From: an uncultured Burkholderiales bacterium
GTDB lineage: Bacteria > Pseudomonadota > Gammaproteobacteria > Burkholderiales > Burkholderiaceae_C
Assembly (NCBI GenBank): GCA_903871865.1
Contig: CAIQIL010000653.1
Coordinates: forward strand, 1-10,853
Reading direction: 5' to 3'
DNA length: 10,853 nt
Shown here: positions 1 to 6,258 of the stretch, one piece after another
Position numbering within the stretch: position 1 is the first letter of the stretch
How the letters are laid out: every line of letters begins with the position of its first letter
The notes under the pieces: generated by a model
What the model saw: only the letters and a program-made list of their open reading frames with translations
Told to the model about the DNA's origin: nothing
Databases searched by the model: none
Made by a program: the position numbers and the translations under genes

Positions 1-1362
1 GCCTGGCGACCGCGCTTTTCCTACCTGCAGCACTACCTGCCCGCGGCCTACCGCGAAGACGCCGCCTCGGCCGATTTCCTCGAGCGCTTCCTGGCCAACT
101 TCGAAGGCCAGTTCACCGCGCTGGAAGACCGCATCGCCACGGCCCGCGCGCTGTTCGACGTGCGCAGCGCCCCCACCGACACGCTGGACTGGCTGGCCGG
201 CTGGCTGGGCCTGGTGCTGGACCCCGCGCTCGACGAGCCGCGCCGGCGCCAACTCATCCGCCACGCCATGCCGCTCTACCAGTACCGCGGCACACCGCAG
301 GCCCTGCGCCTGGCGGTGCAACTGGCCCTCTCGCCCTGCGTGCCCGATGCCGATTTCGCCCTGCCCGCACGCTCGCAGGAAGCGCCACGGGGCGTGCGCC
401 TGGTCGAGGGTTACCTGACCCGCTCCCTGCCGCCGGCCCTGCTGGGCGAAACCGTTGTCACGCCGGACGATGCCCCGCGCGTGGTCGTCCCCGGTGCGCG
501 CTGGACGCTCAACGAAGGCGCCGAAGGCCTGCACCGCCGCTGGCGCGACTGGCGCGTCGCACAGGGTTTGGCGACCAGCTCGGACACCGTCACAAGCGCC
601 ACCGCATCCACACGCTTCAGCCCCCTGCCCCCCGCCGATGTGCCCGCCGGCACGCTCGCCGCCTGGACGGGCTTTTGCCAGGCCACGCTGGGCGCCGTGC
701 CCACCTTGGCGTCCGACCTCGACACCGCCTGGCGACGCTGGGTGGCGACCGGGCAAGACGCCGGCCTGGGCCTGCCCCTGCCCACGCGCTGGCCGCAGGA
801 CAACGCCGCGCAGCAAGGCGCCTGGCGAAAGTTCATCGCGCAGCTCGACCCCCTGTTGCTGCGCCAGCTGCGCCGCTGGCAGGCCGCCGTGGCGCGCAGG
901 CACGTCCGCATCGGCCTCTACCAGCGCGACACCGCCAGCACCTGGCCCTCGTTCGACGTGCTGCCGCCGCCTGCCGAGCTGCCATCGAACCCCGTGGCGC
1001 TGACCGACTGGGCGCTGTTCGAAACCCGCGTGGCCCCGATTGCCGCGCGCGCCCACCGCTTCAGCGTGCTGCTGCCCATCTCCGGCCCCGACACCGATGC
1101 CGACACCGTGGCCCGCCAGGTGGACCACGCCCGCCGCGTCGTGGCCCTGGCCAAACCCGCCCACACCGCCTTCGACATCAAACCCTACTGGGCGCTGCTG
1201 CGCATCGGCCAGGTGCGTCTGGGCCTGGACACCTTGCTCGGCCTGGGCAGCCGGGAACCCGACATCGCCCCGGCCCTCGTGCTGGGCAGCGGCCACGTGG
1301 GATCGGCGCGCCTGAGCGCCAAACCCGTCGTGCCGAACGACCGAATCTTGCTCGAATGCTGA
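1..1362 (+). CDS. eCIS/phage tail baseplate protein, P2 gpI-like (5' truncated)
   Basis: The frame is open from the first base and ends at TGA 1360-1362, so 453 residues are visible and the true start lies upstream. A GTG at 160 is available but would cut the conserved domain in half. Residues 9 to about 105 match the phage tail protein domain of the TIGR02242 type: a LPAAYRED entry motif, FLERFLANFE, then DTLDWLAGWLGLVLD and the YRGTPQAL element. The last 100 residues contain AHRFSVLLPI and KPAHTAFDIKPYW followed by a RLGLDTLLG segment, a pattern I associate with eCIS tail proteins equivalent to Afp11/12. Such proteins form part of the baseplate wedge that links the tube and sheath to the fibres. 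The middle (about residues 150-300) is variable. It is followed after 33 nt by a fibre-like gene, matching baseplate-then-fibre order. Family assignment is by motif recognition, not by search. Confidence 0.88.
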   Translation, partial: AWRPRFSYLQHYLPAAYREDAASADFLERFLANFEGQFTALEDRIATARALFDVRSAPTDTLDWLAGWLGLVLDPALDEPRRRQLIRHAMPLYQYRGTPQALRLAVQLALSPCVPDADFALPARSQEAPRGVRLVEGYLTRSLPPALLGETVVTPDDAPRVVVPGARWTLNEGAEGLHRRWRDWRVAQGLATSSDTVTSATASTRFSPLPPADVPAGTLAAWTGFCQATLGAVPTLASDLDTAWRRWVATGQDAGLGLPLPTRWPQDNAAQQGAWRKFIAQLDPLLLRQLRRWQAAVARRHVRIGLYQRDTASTWPSFDVLPPPAELPSNPVALTDWALFETRVAPIAARAHRFSVLLPISGPDTDADTVARQVDHARRVVALAKPAHTAFDIKPYWALLRIGQVRLGLDTLLGLGSREPDIAPALVLGSGHVGSARLSAKPVVPNDRILLEC

Positions 1363-1382
1363 CGGCCTTGCGCCGCCGAACT

Positions 1383-1389
1383 GGAGGAA
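1383..1389 (+). promoter_or_regulatory. Shine-Dalgarno GGAGG that decides the fibre gene start
   Basis: GGAGG occupies 1383-1387. Two in-frame ATGs follow, at 1390 (only 2 nt away) and at 1396 (8 nt away). Normal spacing favours 1396. The ATG at 1390 would add only Met-Asn to the protein. Confidence 0.7.
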
Positions 1390-1395
1390 ATGAAC

Positions 1396-3591
1396 ATGGG
1401 ATGCTGCGGACAAACCACCTCGACGGCCTCGGCCGGATCGGGCCCCACCACGCTGGACACCGGCAAGCGCGTCAACTACACGCAGGGCATGCTGCTGGGC
1501 GTGGACGACTTCGTGCAAGAGCAGGCCTGGGGCATCGCCCGGCGGCATGAGCTGGCGCGCGAGCTGCTGGGCTACGGCACCGTGCGCGGCCTGCAGGTCA
1601 CGCTCGATGCTGGCACGCCGCGCCTGCGCGTCTCGCCCGGCATGGCCTGGACGCCCTCGGGCACACCGGTGTGCGTCAACGCCGAACAGTGCTGCAACGT
1701 CAACGACTGGCTCGCCGCCCACCAGGCCGAGTTCAAGTCCAGCCTGGTCGGCAACCCCGCGCCGCTGAGCCTGTACGTCGTGCTGGCCTACGACGCCTGC
1801 CTCACCGACCCGGTGCCCGTGCCCGGCGAGCCCTGCCGCAGCGAGAGCGAGCTGCTGGCCAACTCGCGCATCGCCGACTGCTTCAGCCTGACGCTGCGCC
1901 TGCAGCCGCCGCCGCAGATCGAGGAAGACGCCATCCGCGACTTCGCCGACTGGCTGGCCAAGGTGCCGGTGGACTCAGCGTCGCCGCCGCTGTCCGAGGC
2001 CGACTTCCTCGACCAGTTGCGCGATGCCGCACAGGCCTGGCTGGTGCCCACCTCGCCCTCGCCGGCCGACTTCATGTTCGGCTCGCCACCGCTGGGCCTG
2101 GACAGCACCGACGGCCTGCTGCGCGCCGCGCTGCGCCTGTGGGTCACCGAGTTGCGCCCGCTCTGGCGCGCCCGCTACGGTTGCGGCCCCAACCCCATCC
2201 CGCCGGGCACGCAAGACGACGCCGTGCTGCTCGCCCGCATCGACCTGAAGGTCTTCACCAACACGCTGGAGGCCGCCCCCGACATCGCGCTGTCGCAAGA
2301 CGAGCGCCCCGTGCTGCTGAGCCTGCGCATGCTGCAGGAGCTCATCACCCAGAACCCCGCACCCGAACCCGGCAACGCCATCACCGAAGAGCGCAGCTTT
2401 GGCCAGGCCTCGACCGTCGGCAGCAGCACCGCCTACGCCCGCGCCGACCACAGCCACGGCACGCCCGTGCTGCCCGACTTGGCGGGTGACGCCACCGGCC
2501 CGATCACCGCCAGCGAGGTCGTGGCCCTGCGTGGCCGCGCCATCGACACCACCGCACCCGCCGAGCGCGACGTGCTGGCGCTGACCGCCGCAGGTCACTG
2601 GGCCCCCGCGCCGCTGCCCCAGGCCTCCAGCGCCCTGCCAGCCGCCGAGACCTTCGGCGCCACCGGCAGCGCAGGCACGCAAGCCAGCTTTGCGCGCGCC
2701 GACCACGTCCACCCCATGCCCGTGCTGCCGCCGCTGCCTGCGCTGGCGGGCGACGTCACCGGCGCCATCGGCGACAACACCGTCACCGCGTTGCAAAGCG
2801 TGGCCGTGGCCGACACCGCCCCCATCGCCGGCCAGGTGCTGATGTGCCAGAGCACGCTGCCCAGCGCAGGCCCCCTGCCAGGCCCGCGCCCGCGCCGCCC
2901 CAGCCTGGTCTGGACACCCGTGACCCTGCCCAGCCTGGGCGACATCCCCACGGCCGCCACCACCGCGCCCAGCGGCATGGTGTTCGGCAGCGCCAGCCAG
3001 GTCGGCACGTCCAGCGACTACGCCCGCGCCGACCACCAGCACGGCCTGCCGCTGCTCGGGGGCGATGTGCAGACCGACAGCGGCAGCGAGCTGACCATCG
3101 TCGCGCTGCAGCGCAAGCCCCTGAAGGCCGAAACGCCCAACAAAGGCGATGTGCTCACCTTCAATGGCGAGGCCTGGGTGCCTGGCGAGGGCGGTGCGAC
3201 AAGCACAAGTCCCGTGCAGGTCATGGCCGCCGGCGTGCTGGAGATGACCATCGCCAACGGCAAGCCCTCGGTGCTCGCCACCTTCATCAGCCACGCGTTC
3301 AAGGCGCGCGTGCGCTCCGTGAAGGAGAACACCGCCGTGCTGGGCCTGCAGCTCAACGAGTTGCCCAAGGTGAAAGATGGGTCCGTGCGCCTCGACCACA
3401 TCGTGCTGCTGACGCCGCTGTTCAACCCCAAGCAACCGCCCGTGCTGGCCTACCTGCAGACGCTGGAATCCGCCGGCGACGGCAACAACCTGGCGGCCGA
3501 CATCGTGCTGCTGCTCAACCAGGCATTTGTGGACGGCACGTACGCCGTGCAGTTCCAGATCACCCGCATCCAGACCCCTGTTCTGACGTGA
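1396..3591 (+). CDS. eCIS tail-fibre-like protein with HxH repeats
   Basis: This 731-residue protein begins at ATG 1396 (alternative 1390). Residues 25-110 form an adapter-type domain: YTQGMLLGVDDF, EQAWGIARR, GYGTVRGLQV and a RVSPGMAW strand. The next gene begins with a related domain, so it may attach the fibre to the particle. Around residues 125-170 is a segment with VPVPGEPCRSESE and a following DCF, which I recognise from other eCIS clusters. From residue 335 come three imperfect repeats. Each has FG, then YARADHxHG or a close variant, then LAGDVTG-like and TAPxxGxVL elements. His pairs lie at 352/354, 437/439 and 547/549. HxH repeats occur in trimeric phage fibre shafts such as T4 gp37, where they bind iron. 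The C-terminal 120 residues (from about VQVMAAGVLE) look like a compact globular tip. At least eight cysteines lie in the N-terminal half, starting with MGCCG. The role as a receptor-binding fibre is inferred; CDS status is near certain. Confidence 0.9.
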   Translation: MGCCGQTTSTASAGSGPTTLDTGKRVNYTQGMLLGVDDFVQEQAWGIARRHELARELLGYGTVRGLQVTLDAGTPRLRVSPGMAWTPSGTPVCVNAEQCCNVNDWLAAHQAEFKSSLVGNPAPLSLYVVLAYDACLTDPVPVPGEPCRSESELLANSRIADCFSLTLRLQPPPQIEEDAIRDFADWLAKVPVDSASPPLSEADFLDQLRDAAQAWLVPTSPSPADFMFGSPPLGLDSTDGLLRAALRLWVTELRPLWRARYGCGPNPIPPGTQDDAVLLARIDLKVFTNTLEAAPDIALSQDERPVLLSLRMLQELITQNPAPEPGNAITEERSFGQASTVGSSTAYARADHSHGTPVLPDLAGDATGPITASEVVALRGRAIDTTAPAERDVLALTAAGHWAPAPLPQASSALPAAETFGATGSAGTQASFARADHVHPMPVLPPLPALAGDVTGAIGDNTVTALQSVAVADTAPIAGQVLMCQSTLPSAGPLPGPRPRRPSLVWTPVTLPSLGDIPTAATTAPSGMVFGSASQVGTSSDYARADHQHGLPLLGGDVQTDSGSELTIVALQRKPLKAETPNKGDVLTFNGEAWVPGEGGATSTSPVQVMAAGVLEMTIANGKPSVLATFISHAFKARVRSVKENTAVLGLQLNELPKVKDGSVRLDHIVLLTPLFNPKQPPVLAYLQTLESAGDGNNLAADIVLLLNQAFVDGTYAVQFQITRIQTPVLT
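2398..3195 (+). repeat. Three imperfect fibre repeats with ADHxH motif
   Basis: Units start at 2398 (85 codons), 2653 (110 codons) and 2983 (about 71 codons), each beginning with Phe-Gly. The core of each is (Y/F)ARADHxH(G/P)xP(V/L)L, followed in the first two by LAGD(A/V)TG and in the third by LLGGDVQT. A TAP or TPNKGDVL element and a W-x-P end follow. Units differ in length because the inter-motif spacers vary. The third is the most divergent in its second half. The repeats are visible at protein level and partly at DNA level in the shared GCCCGCGCCGACCAC-type core. Confidence 0.85.
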
Positions 3592-3598
3592 GGCCGCC

Positions 3599-5971
3599 AT
3601 GAGCGACGACACCCTGCTGGGCACCCCGATCACGGACGAGGCCATCGCCGCCGTCCACTTCTTCAACGGCCGCCTGCTCACCAGCCGCGACCTCTCGCGC
3701 GAGCAAGACGCCCGCCGCACCGCGGACGCACGCGTGGGCGCGGCCACGGGTGGCGGCATCGCCTGGGGGCTGGAGGTCAATGCCAGCGGCACCAGCGCGG
3801 GCAGCGTGCGCGTGGACCCCGGCCTGGCCTTGGGGCTGGCGGGCAACACCCTCAAGCTGGCACGGCCCTTCACGGTGACGCTGGTGCAACCGCCGTCCAC
3901 CACCACGGCCTCCTCGGACGGCGGCTTCACGCCCTGCAAGCCGCTGGGCCCGGGCACCTACGTGGCCGGCGATGGGCTCTTCCTGTTGACGCTCGCCCCC
4001 ATCGACCAGCCCCATGACCTGGCGCCCGTGCTGGCCATCGACAACAGCCGCACGCGCTGCAACACCGACGTCACGCTCGAAGCCGTGCAGTTGCGCCTGC
4101 TGCGCATCAACGACTTCAACGCCACCGGCACCGATGCCCGCGCCGTGGCCCGCCTGCGCAACGAGGTGGCCTACGACTGCTTCGGCGCCAAGCCGCGCCA
4201 AAGCGCCCATGGCCAGCCCCTGACCAGCGCGGTGCGCATGGCCTCGCAGCAGGTGATGCCGCTGGGCCTGGTCGACCGCATGCGCGTGGACGGCAGCCTC
4301 AGCCTGTGCGAGGTGCCGCTGGCCCTGGTCTACATGGTGGGCGACGCGGTCGTGTTCATCGATGGGCAGTCCGTGCGCCGCCGCGTGGCCGCCGCCGGCG
4401 CCACCGTGCCCTGGGCGCCCTGGCTGGGCGAGCGCCTGCAGGCCACCGCCGAGGCCCAGTTCGCGCAGTTCCAGGAGCAGGTGGCCGAGACCCCCGCCGT
4501 GCTGGCCGAAGCGGCCACGCAAGCCCTGAGCTGGCTGCCCCCGGCCGGCTTCCTGCCTTCGGCCACCGACTGGCGCCGCTTCCTCGGGGCCCGTGCCCCG
4601 GCCCGCGAGGTGCCCTTGGCCGCGGGCGATGCGCCCGAGGTGCTGGCCAGCGCCCTGGCCTGCGACCCGGTGCAACTGGCACAGACCAGCGACGACACGC
4701 GCTTTCGCGTCTACCGCCTGGGTGGCACGGCCACGGGGCCCCTGCTCTTCGTGCGCGACAGCCGCCGCATCCGCCACGCCGAGCAAATCTGGCTGGATGG
4801 CGTGCGCGCCGACCTGCCCGGTGTGAGCGATGTGCAAAGCGCCATCGACACCCTGCGCAACGGCACCTGCCTGCACACCGTGCTGCGCCCCGGCATGGAC
4901 TTCGCCCGCGTCGAGCGCGCCCTGGCCGACCAAAGCGTGGTCAGCGTCTGCTTCGAGCCCGGCCTCTACGAGCTGGACAAGCCCCTGAGCTTCACCCGCA
5001 TCGACCGCCTCCACATCCAGGGCCATGGGGCCTTGCTGCGATGCGCCAACAGCGAGCAGGTGCTCGTCGTCGTGGGCGGCGGCAGCGTGGACATCGACGG
5101 GCTGCAGCTCGAAGGTGGCAAGGTCACGGTGGGTGGCAGCTTCAACACGGCGCACGGCCTGGGCGGCGCGCTGACCGTGCGCGACACCCGCGTGGTGCGC
5201 ATCCGCGGCGTGAGCGCCAGCACGCGCGATGGCAACGAGCTCGGCGCCTGCGGCATCCACGTGCGGCTCAACGAAGCCGCCGATGCCGAAACACCCGAGC
5301 GCTGGCTGCGCGTGCACATCAGCGATTGCGAGGTGCGCGTGGGCGCACGGCAGAGCGGCATCCTCTGCCTCAACGCCGACGAGGCCCACCTGCACGACAA
5401 CCACGTCCGCGCGCTCGATGCGCAACGCCCCATGCAGCGCGGCATCACCGTGGCGGGCCAGCGCGCGGGCGACATCCAGGTGGCGCGCAACCAGGTCTGG
5501 GATGCCATCGAAGGCATCACCGTCGCCACCTCGGACACCAGCGGCAAGGACAGCCCGACCCTGCAGACCGACCGGCTCGAACTCGCGCACAACCGCGTGC
5601 GCGTGCAGCTGGCCGGCATCGAACGCAACGAGAGCCGCTATGGCCTGTTCGTGGGCAATGTGGCCTCGGCACGTGTGCAGCGCAACGAGGTCCATGGCGA
5701 CCCTGAACAAACCGCCGAGCTGCCGCTGCACGGCATCCGCATCGCGGGTGTGTTCGGGCCGCAGGTGCTGGTGCGCGACAACCGCCTGCAAGGCACGGCC
5801 ATTGGCATCCGCTTCCAGCCCAGCAGCTACGCCCACGAGCAGACGCTGTGGGTGATGGAGGGCAATGTGGGCGAGGGCCTGGTCGGCCAGGAACCGCGCG
5901 GCAACCTCATCGCCATCGACGAGAAATGGTTCAAGCGGGTCATCCTGCGCGACAACGTGGAGCTGCCGTGA
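3599..5971 (+). CDS. eCIS adapter-domain protein with C-terminal beta-helix (spike-like)
   Basis: This 790-residue protein starts at ATG 3599, with GAGG at 3590-3593 overlapping the previous stop codon and 5 nt of spacing. Residues 19-105 (FFNGRLLTSRDLSREQ, then GGIAWGLEV and VRVDPGLALGLAGN) form the same kind of N-terminal domain as in the preceding fibre gene. A middle region to about residue 410 holds a LCEVPLALVY strand and the FIDGQSVRRR motif near residue 254, which I recognise from eCIS-associated proteins. From about residue 450 to the end, short beta-strand repeats appear (CFEPGLYEL, LHIQGHGALL, VDIDGLQLEGG, VHISDCEV, AHLHDNHV, IQVARNQVWDAIEGI, LELAHNRV, ARVQRNEVHG, VLVRDNRLQGTAIGI). 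This pattern of N at turns with hydrophobic alternation is typical of right-handed parallel beta-helices, as in phage tailspikes and pectate lyases. A surface-binding or polysaccharide-acting spike is plausible, but no catalytic residues can be assigned by eye. Confidence 0.88.
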   Translation: MSDDTLLGTPITDEAIAAVHFFNGRLLTSRDLSREQDARRTADARVGAATGGGIAWGLEVNASGTSAGSVRVDPGLALGLAGNTLKLARPFTVTLVQPPSTTTASSDGGFTPCKPLGPGTYVAGDGLFLLTLAPIDQPHDLAPVLAIDNSRTRCNTDVTLEAVQLRLLRINDFNATGTDARAVARLRNEVAYDCFGAKPRQSAHGQPLTSAVRMASQQVMPLGLVDRMRVDGSLSLCEVPLALVYMVGDAVVFIDGQSVRRRVAAAGATVPWAPWLGERLQATAEAQFAQFQEQVAETPAVLAEAATQALSWLPPAGFLPSATDWRRFLGARAPAREVPLAAGDAPEVLASALACDPVQLAQTSDDTRFRVYRLGGTATGPLLFVRDSRRIRHAEQIWLDGVRADLPGVSDVQSAIDTLRNGTCLHTVLRPGMDFARVERALADQSVVSVCFEPGLYELDKPLSFTRIDRLHIQGHGALLRCANSEQVLVVVGGGSVDIDGLQLEGGKVTVGGSFNTAHGLGGALTVRDTRVVRIRGVSASTRDGNELGACGIHVRLNEAADAETPERWLRVHISDCEVRVGARQSGILCLNADEAHLHDNHVRALDAQRPMQRGITVAGQRAGDIQVARNQVWDAIEGITVATSDTSGKDSPTLQTDRLELAHNRVRVQLAGIERNESRYGLFVGNVASARVQRNEVHGDPEQTAELPLHGIRIAGVFGPQVLVRDNRLQGTAIGIRFQPSSYAHEQTLWVMEGNVGEGLVGQEPRGNLIAIDEKWFKRVILRDNVELP

Positions 5972-6258
5972 CCTGGCACAAGCCCACCGCACCGATGGCA
6001 AGCTGGGGATTGACGCCCTCGCTGCGCGGGCGCATCCTGGGTTTCACCATGCCTCACGCGACGGTACGCGGAGCCGGGTGTGCGAGTTGGCAGCGAGGTG
6101 TCCTGTCTCGGTGGGCTGATGTCTTCCGGTACTGCGGTGCTTCCAAGCCGGCGATCGGCAACGGCTTCGGGGTTCGAATCCCTGGTGTGGAGGGGAGTGC
6201 TGCCCAAGCCCTCCCCGCTCTGATTTTGGCTGCAGCCCCAGGGTGGGAGGCCGCATGA
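5968..6258 (+). CDS. Possible small coupled gene of 96 aa (uncertain)
   Basis: An open frame runs from GTG 5968 to TGA 6256-6258. Its start overlaps the upstream stop as GTGA (5968-5971) and its stop overlaps the next gene's start as ATGA (6255-6258). GGAG at 5959-5962 lies 5 nt before the GTG. This is the architecture expected of a translationally coupled small gene filling an otherwise 283-nt gap. Against it, about 30% of its codons end in A or T, far more than in the neighbours. The bias is worst in its second half, which also contains a tRNA T-arm-like sequence. The predicted peptide (VTWHKPTAPMASWGLTPSLR at the start) matches no family I know and has no clear signal or membrane segment. 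It may be a young or decaying gene, or chance in GC-rich DNA where stops are rare. Confidence 0.3.
   Translation: MTWHKPTAPMASWGLTPSLRGRILGFTMPHATVRGAGCASWQRGVLSRWADVFRYCGASKPAIGNGFGVRIPGVEGSAAQALPALILAAAPGWEAA
6143..6170 (+). other. Hairpin in the fibre-to-linker-protein interval
   Basis: CCAAGCCG (6143-6150) pairs with CGGCTT-C-GG (6162-6170): eight base pairs with one bulged C at 6168 and an 11-nt loop. It is mutually exclusive with the T-arm-like stem at 6168-6184, because both use the bases around 6168-6170. No run of T follows directly, so it is not a standard intrinsic terminator. Function unknown. Confidence 0.4.
6168..6184 (+). other. tRNA T-arm-like sequence (possible tRNA 3' remnant)
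   Basis: CGGGG-TTCGAAT-CCCTG forms a complete 5-bp T stem (one G-U pair) around a consensus T loop, and includes the conserved GGTTCGAATCC block. The bases that follow (GTGTGGA, then G) would be the 3' acceptor strand. No matching TCCACAC-like 5' strand or proper D arm occurs at normal distance upstream, and no CCA follows. A full functional tRNA is therefore not supported. A 3' tRNA fragment is the usual trace left at an integration site, but chance resemblance cannot be excluded. Confidence 0.4.
6228..6237. other. Perfect 10-bp palindrome upstream of the linker-protein gene
   Basis: GGCTGCAGCC is a perfect inverted repeat without spacer. It is preceded by TTTT (6224-6227) and lies 7 nt before the GGGAGG ribosome binding site. 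It could be a dimer-binding site or simply a chance GC-rich palindrome. Confidence 0.25.
6245..6250 (+). promoter_or_regulatory. Shine-Dalgarno GGGAGG selecting ATG 6255
   Basis: GGGAGG lies 4 nt before ATG 6255. An in-frame GTG at 6243 sits upstream of and partly within this site, so it is an unlikely start. Confidence 0.7.

Noticed and set aside
455..1003. Alternative + strand frames inside the gpI-like gene (for example 455-1003 and 675-1550)
   Set aside because: They are out of frame with a gene that has clear family motifs, and their peptides are Arg/Pro/Ala-rich shadow translations.
1396..1416. MGCC start of the fibre protein as a eukaryote-type lipid-acylation signal
   Set aside because: The sequence MGCCGQT lacks Ser/Thr at position 6, and a particle fibre anchored by such a signal has no support here.
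3560..6001. Very long open frame on the minus strand (about 813 codons), and another at 1975-3957
   Set aside because: Both lie antisense to well-supported genes. Their predicted proteins are low-complexity, rich in Ala, Gly, His, Val and Gln, and show no domain. Such frames are expected opposite GC-rich coding sequence with G/C at third positions.
6010..6038. Promoter with TTGACG and CATCCT spaced by 17 nt
   Set aside because: The -10 box matches only three of six positions, and the tight gene spacing argues for read-through from upstream.
6072..6192. Complete tRNA gene using an AGTTGG box-A-like sequence at 6085-6090 with the T arm at 6168
   Set aside because: The span of about 121 nt is too long, the D stem does not pair, and the acceptor strands do not match. 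Only the T arm is supported.
6192..6227. Intrinsic terminator: GGGGAG/CTCCCC stem followed by TTTT
   Set aside because: The stem is only 6 bp with a 13-nt loop, and the T run is 7 nt beyond it and only four long, so termination inside the operon is not convincing.
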